6,059 nucleotides of DNA from Bacteroidales bacterium (GTDB lineage Bacteria; Bacteroidota; Bacteroidia; Bacteroidales; JAADGE01), in NCBI GenBank assembly GCA_029932445.1, contig JAOZQB010000175.1:1-6059 (forward strand). The letters run 5' to 3'. Shown here piece by piece: positions 5,996 to 6,059 of the stretch (its first letter is position 1; each line of letters begins with the position of its first letter). A model generated the notes under the pieces. The model was given only the letters and a program-made list of their open reading frames with translations, was not told the origin of the DNA and did no database searches. Position numbers and translations under genes: made by a program.

Positions 5996-6058
5996 TTATT
6001 TAATCCTCTTAAACACCAATTCCGTAAAGTCAAAATCCGGATTCGGGATATCCACTTT
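5996..6058 (-). CDS. C-terminal end of an unidentified gene (partial, runs off window end)
   Basis: On the minus strand a frame entering from the window edge reads 20 codons to a TAA at 5998-5996. The end of the product is DIPNPDFDFTELVFKRIK. The frame is too short to identify, but its mixed acidic and hydrophobic composition looks like real coding sequence. The other forward reading of this strand that I checked hits a stop early. It lies 45 bp upstream of the 186-residue protein gene on the same strand, so the two may form an operon. The identity needs the sequence beyond 6059. Confidence 0.45.
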   Translation of the reverse strand, partial: KVDIPNPDFDFTELVFKRIK

Positions 6059-6059
6059 C

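Overview
The window looks like chromosomal DNA of a member of the Bacteroidota, probably the Bacteroidales or a close relative. It is AT-rich and its start codons lack Shine-Dalgarno sequences. It has exact matches to the Bacteroidota -7 promoter element TAnnTTTG, a Prc-type protease with the SPCWKQG loop, and an Fmt with the VVAFRMLP stretch that I recall from that phylum. The phylum call is an inference from these traits. No tRNA, rRNA, CRISPR array, insertion sequence or phage gene is visible.

Left part (1-1447). The first 449 bases hold the N-terminal 149 codons of a minus-strand gene too diverged to be obvious. Its residue pattern follows the N-terminal hydrolase (HD) domain of long RelA/SpoT (RSH) alarmone enzymes, but the metal-binding positions appear lost, which suggests a synthetase-type RSH. 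Diverging from it is a small secreted protein of unknown function with a TTG start (516-938). Next comes an Rrf2-family regulator (1014-1415) with three cysteines suited to an Fe-S cluster. A strong hairpin (1415-1446) separates it from the convergent protease gene.

Middle (1448-3880). A full-length Prc/Tsp tail-specific protease lies on the minus strand, with signal peptide, PDZ domain, S41 domain carrying the Ser-Asp-Lys residues, and C-terminal extension. The 339-bp divergent intergenic region upstream of it is the most unusual part of the window. It carries six copies of the heptamer TAAGGTT, three in each orientation, arranged as three nested inverted repeats about a common centre near 3685. 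A separate 15-bp palindrome lies just upstream of an exact -7 promoter element for the rightward genes.

Right part (3881-6059). A hypoxanthine-DNA-glycosylase-like member of the uracil-DNA glycosylase superfamily is followed 6 bp later by fmt (methionyl-tRNA formyltransferase), so the two probably share a transcript. Convergent to fmt is an uncharacterised 186-residue cytosolic protein. Upstream of that gene, on the same strand, the last 20 codons of another gene run into the window edge.

Most of this is housekeeping and stress-related chromosome. I see no clear evidence of a new multi-gene system. The best candidates for something undescribed are the TAAGGTT box cluster, the apparently degenerate RSH, and the two orphan proteins.
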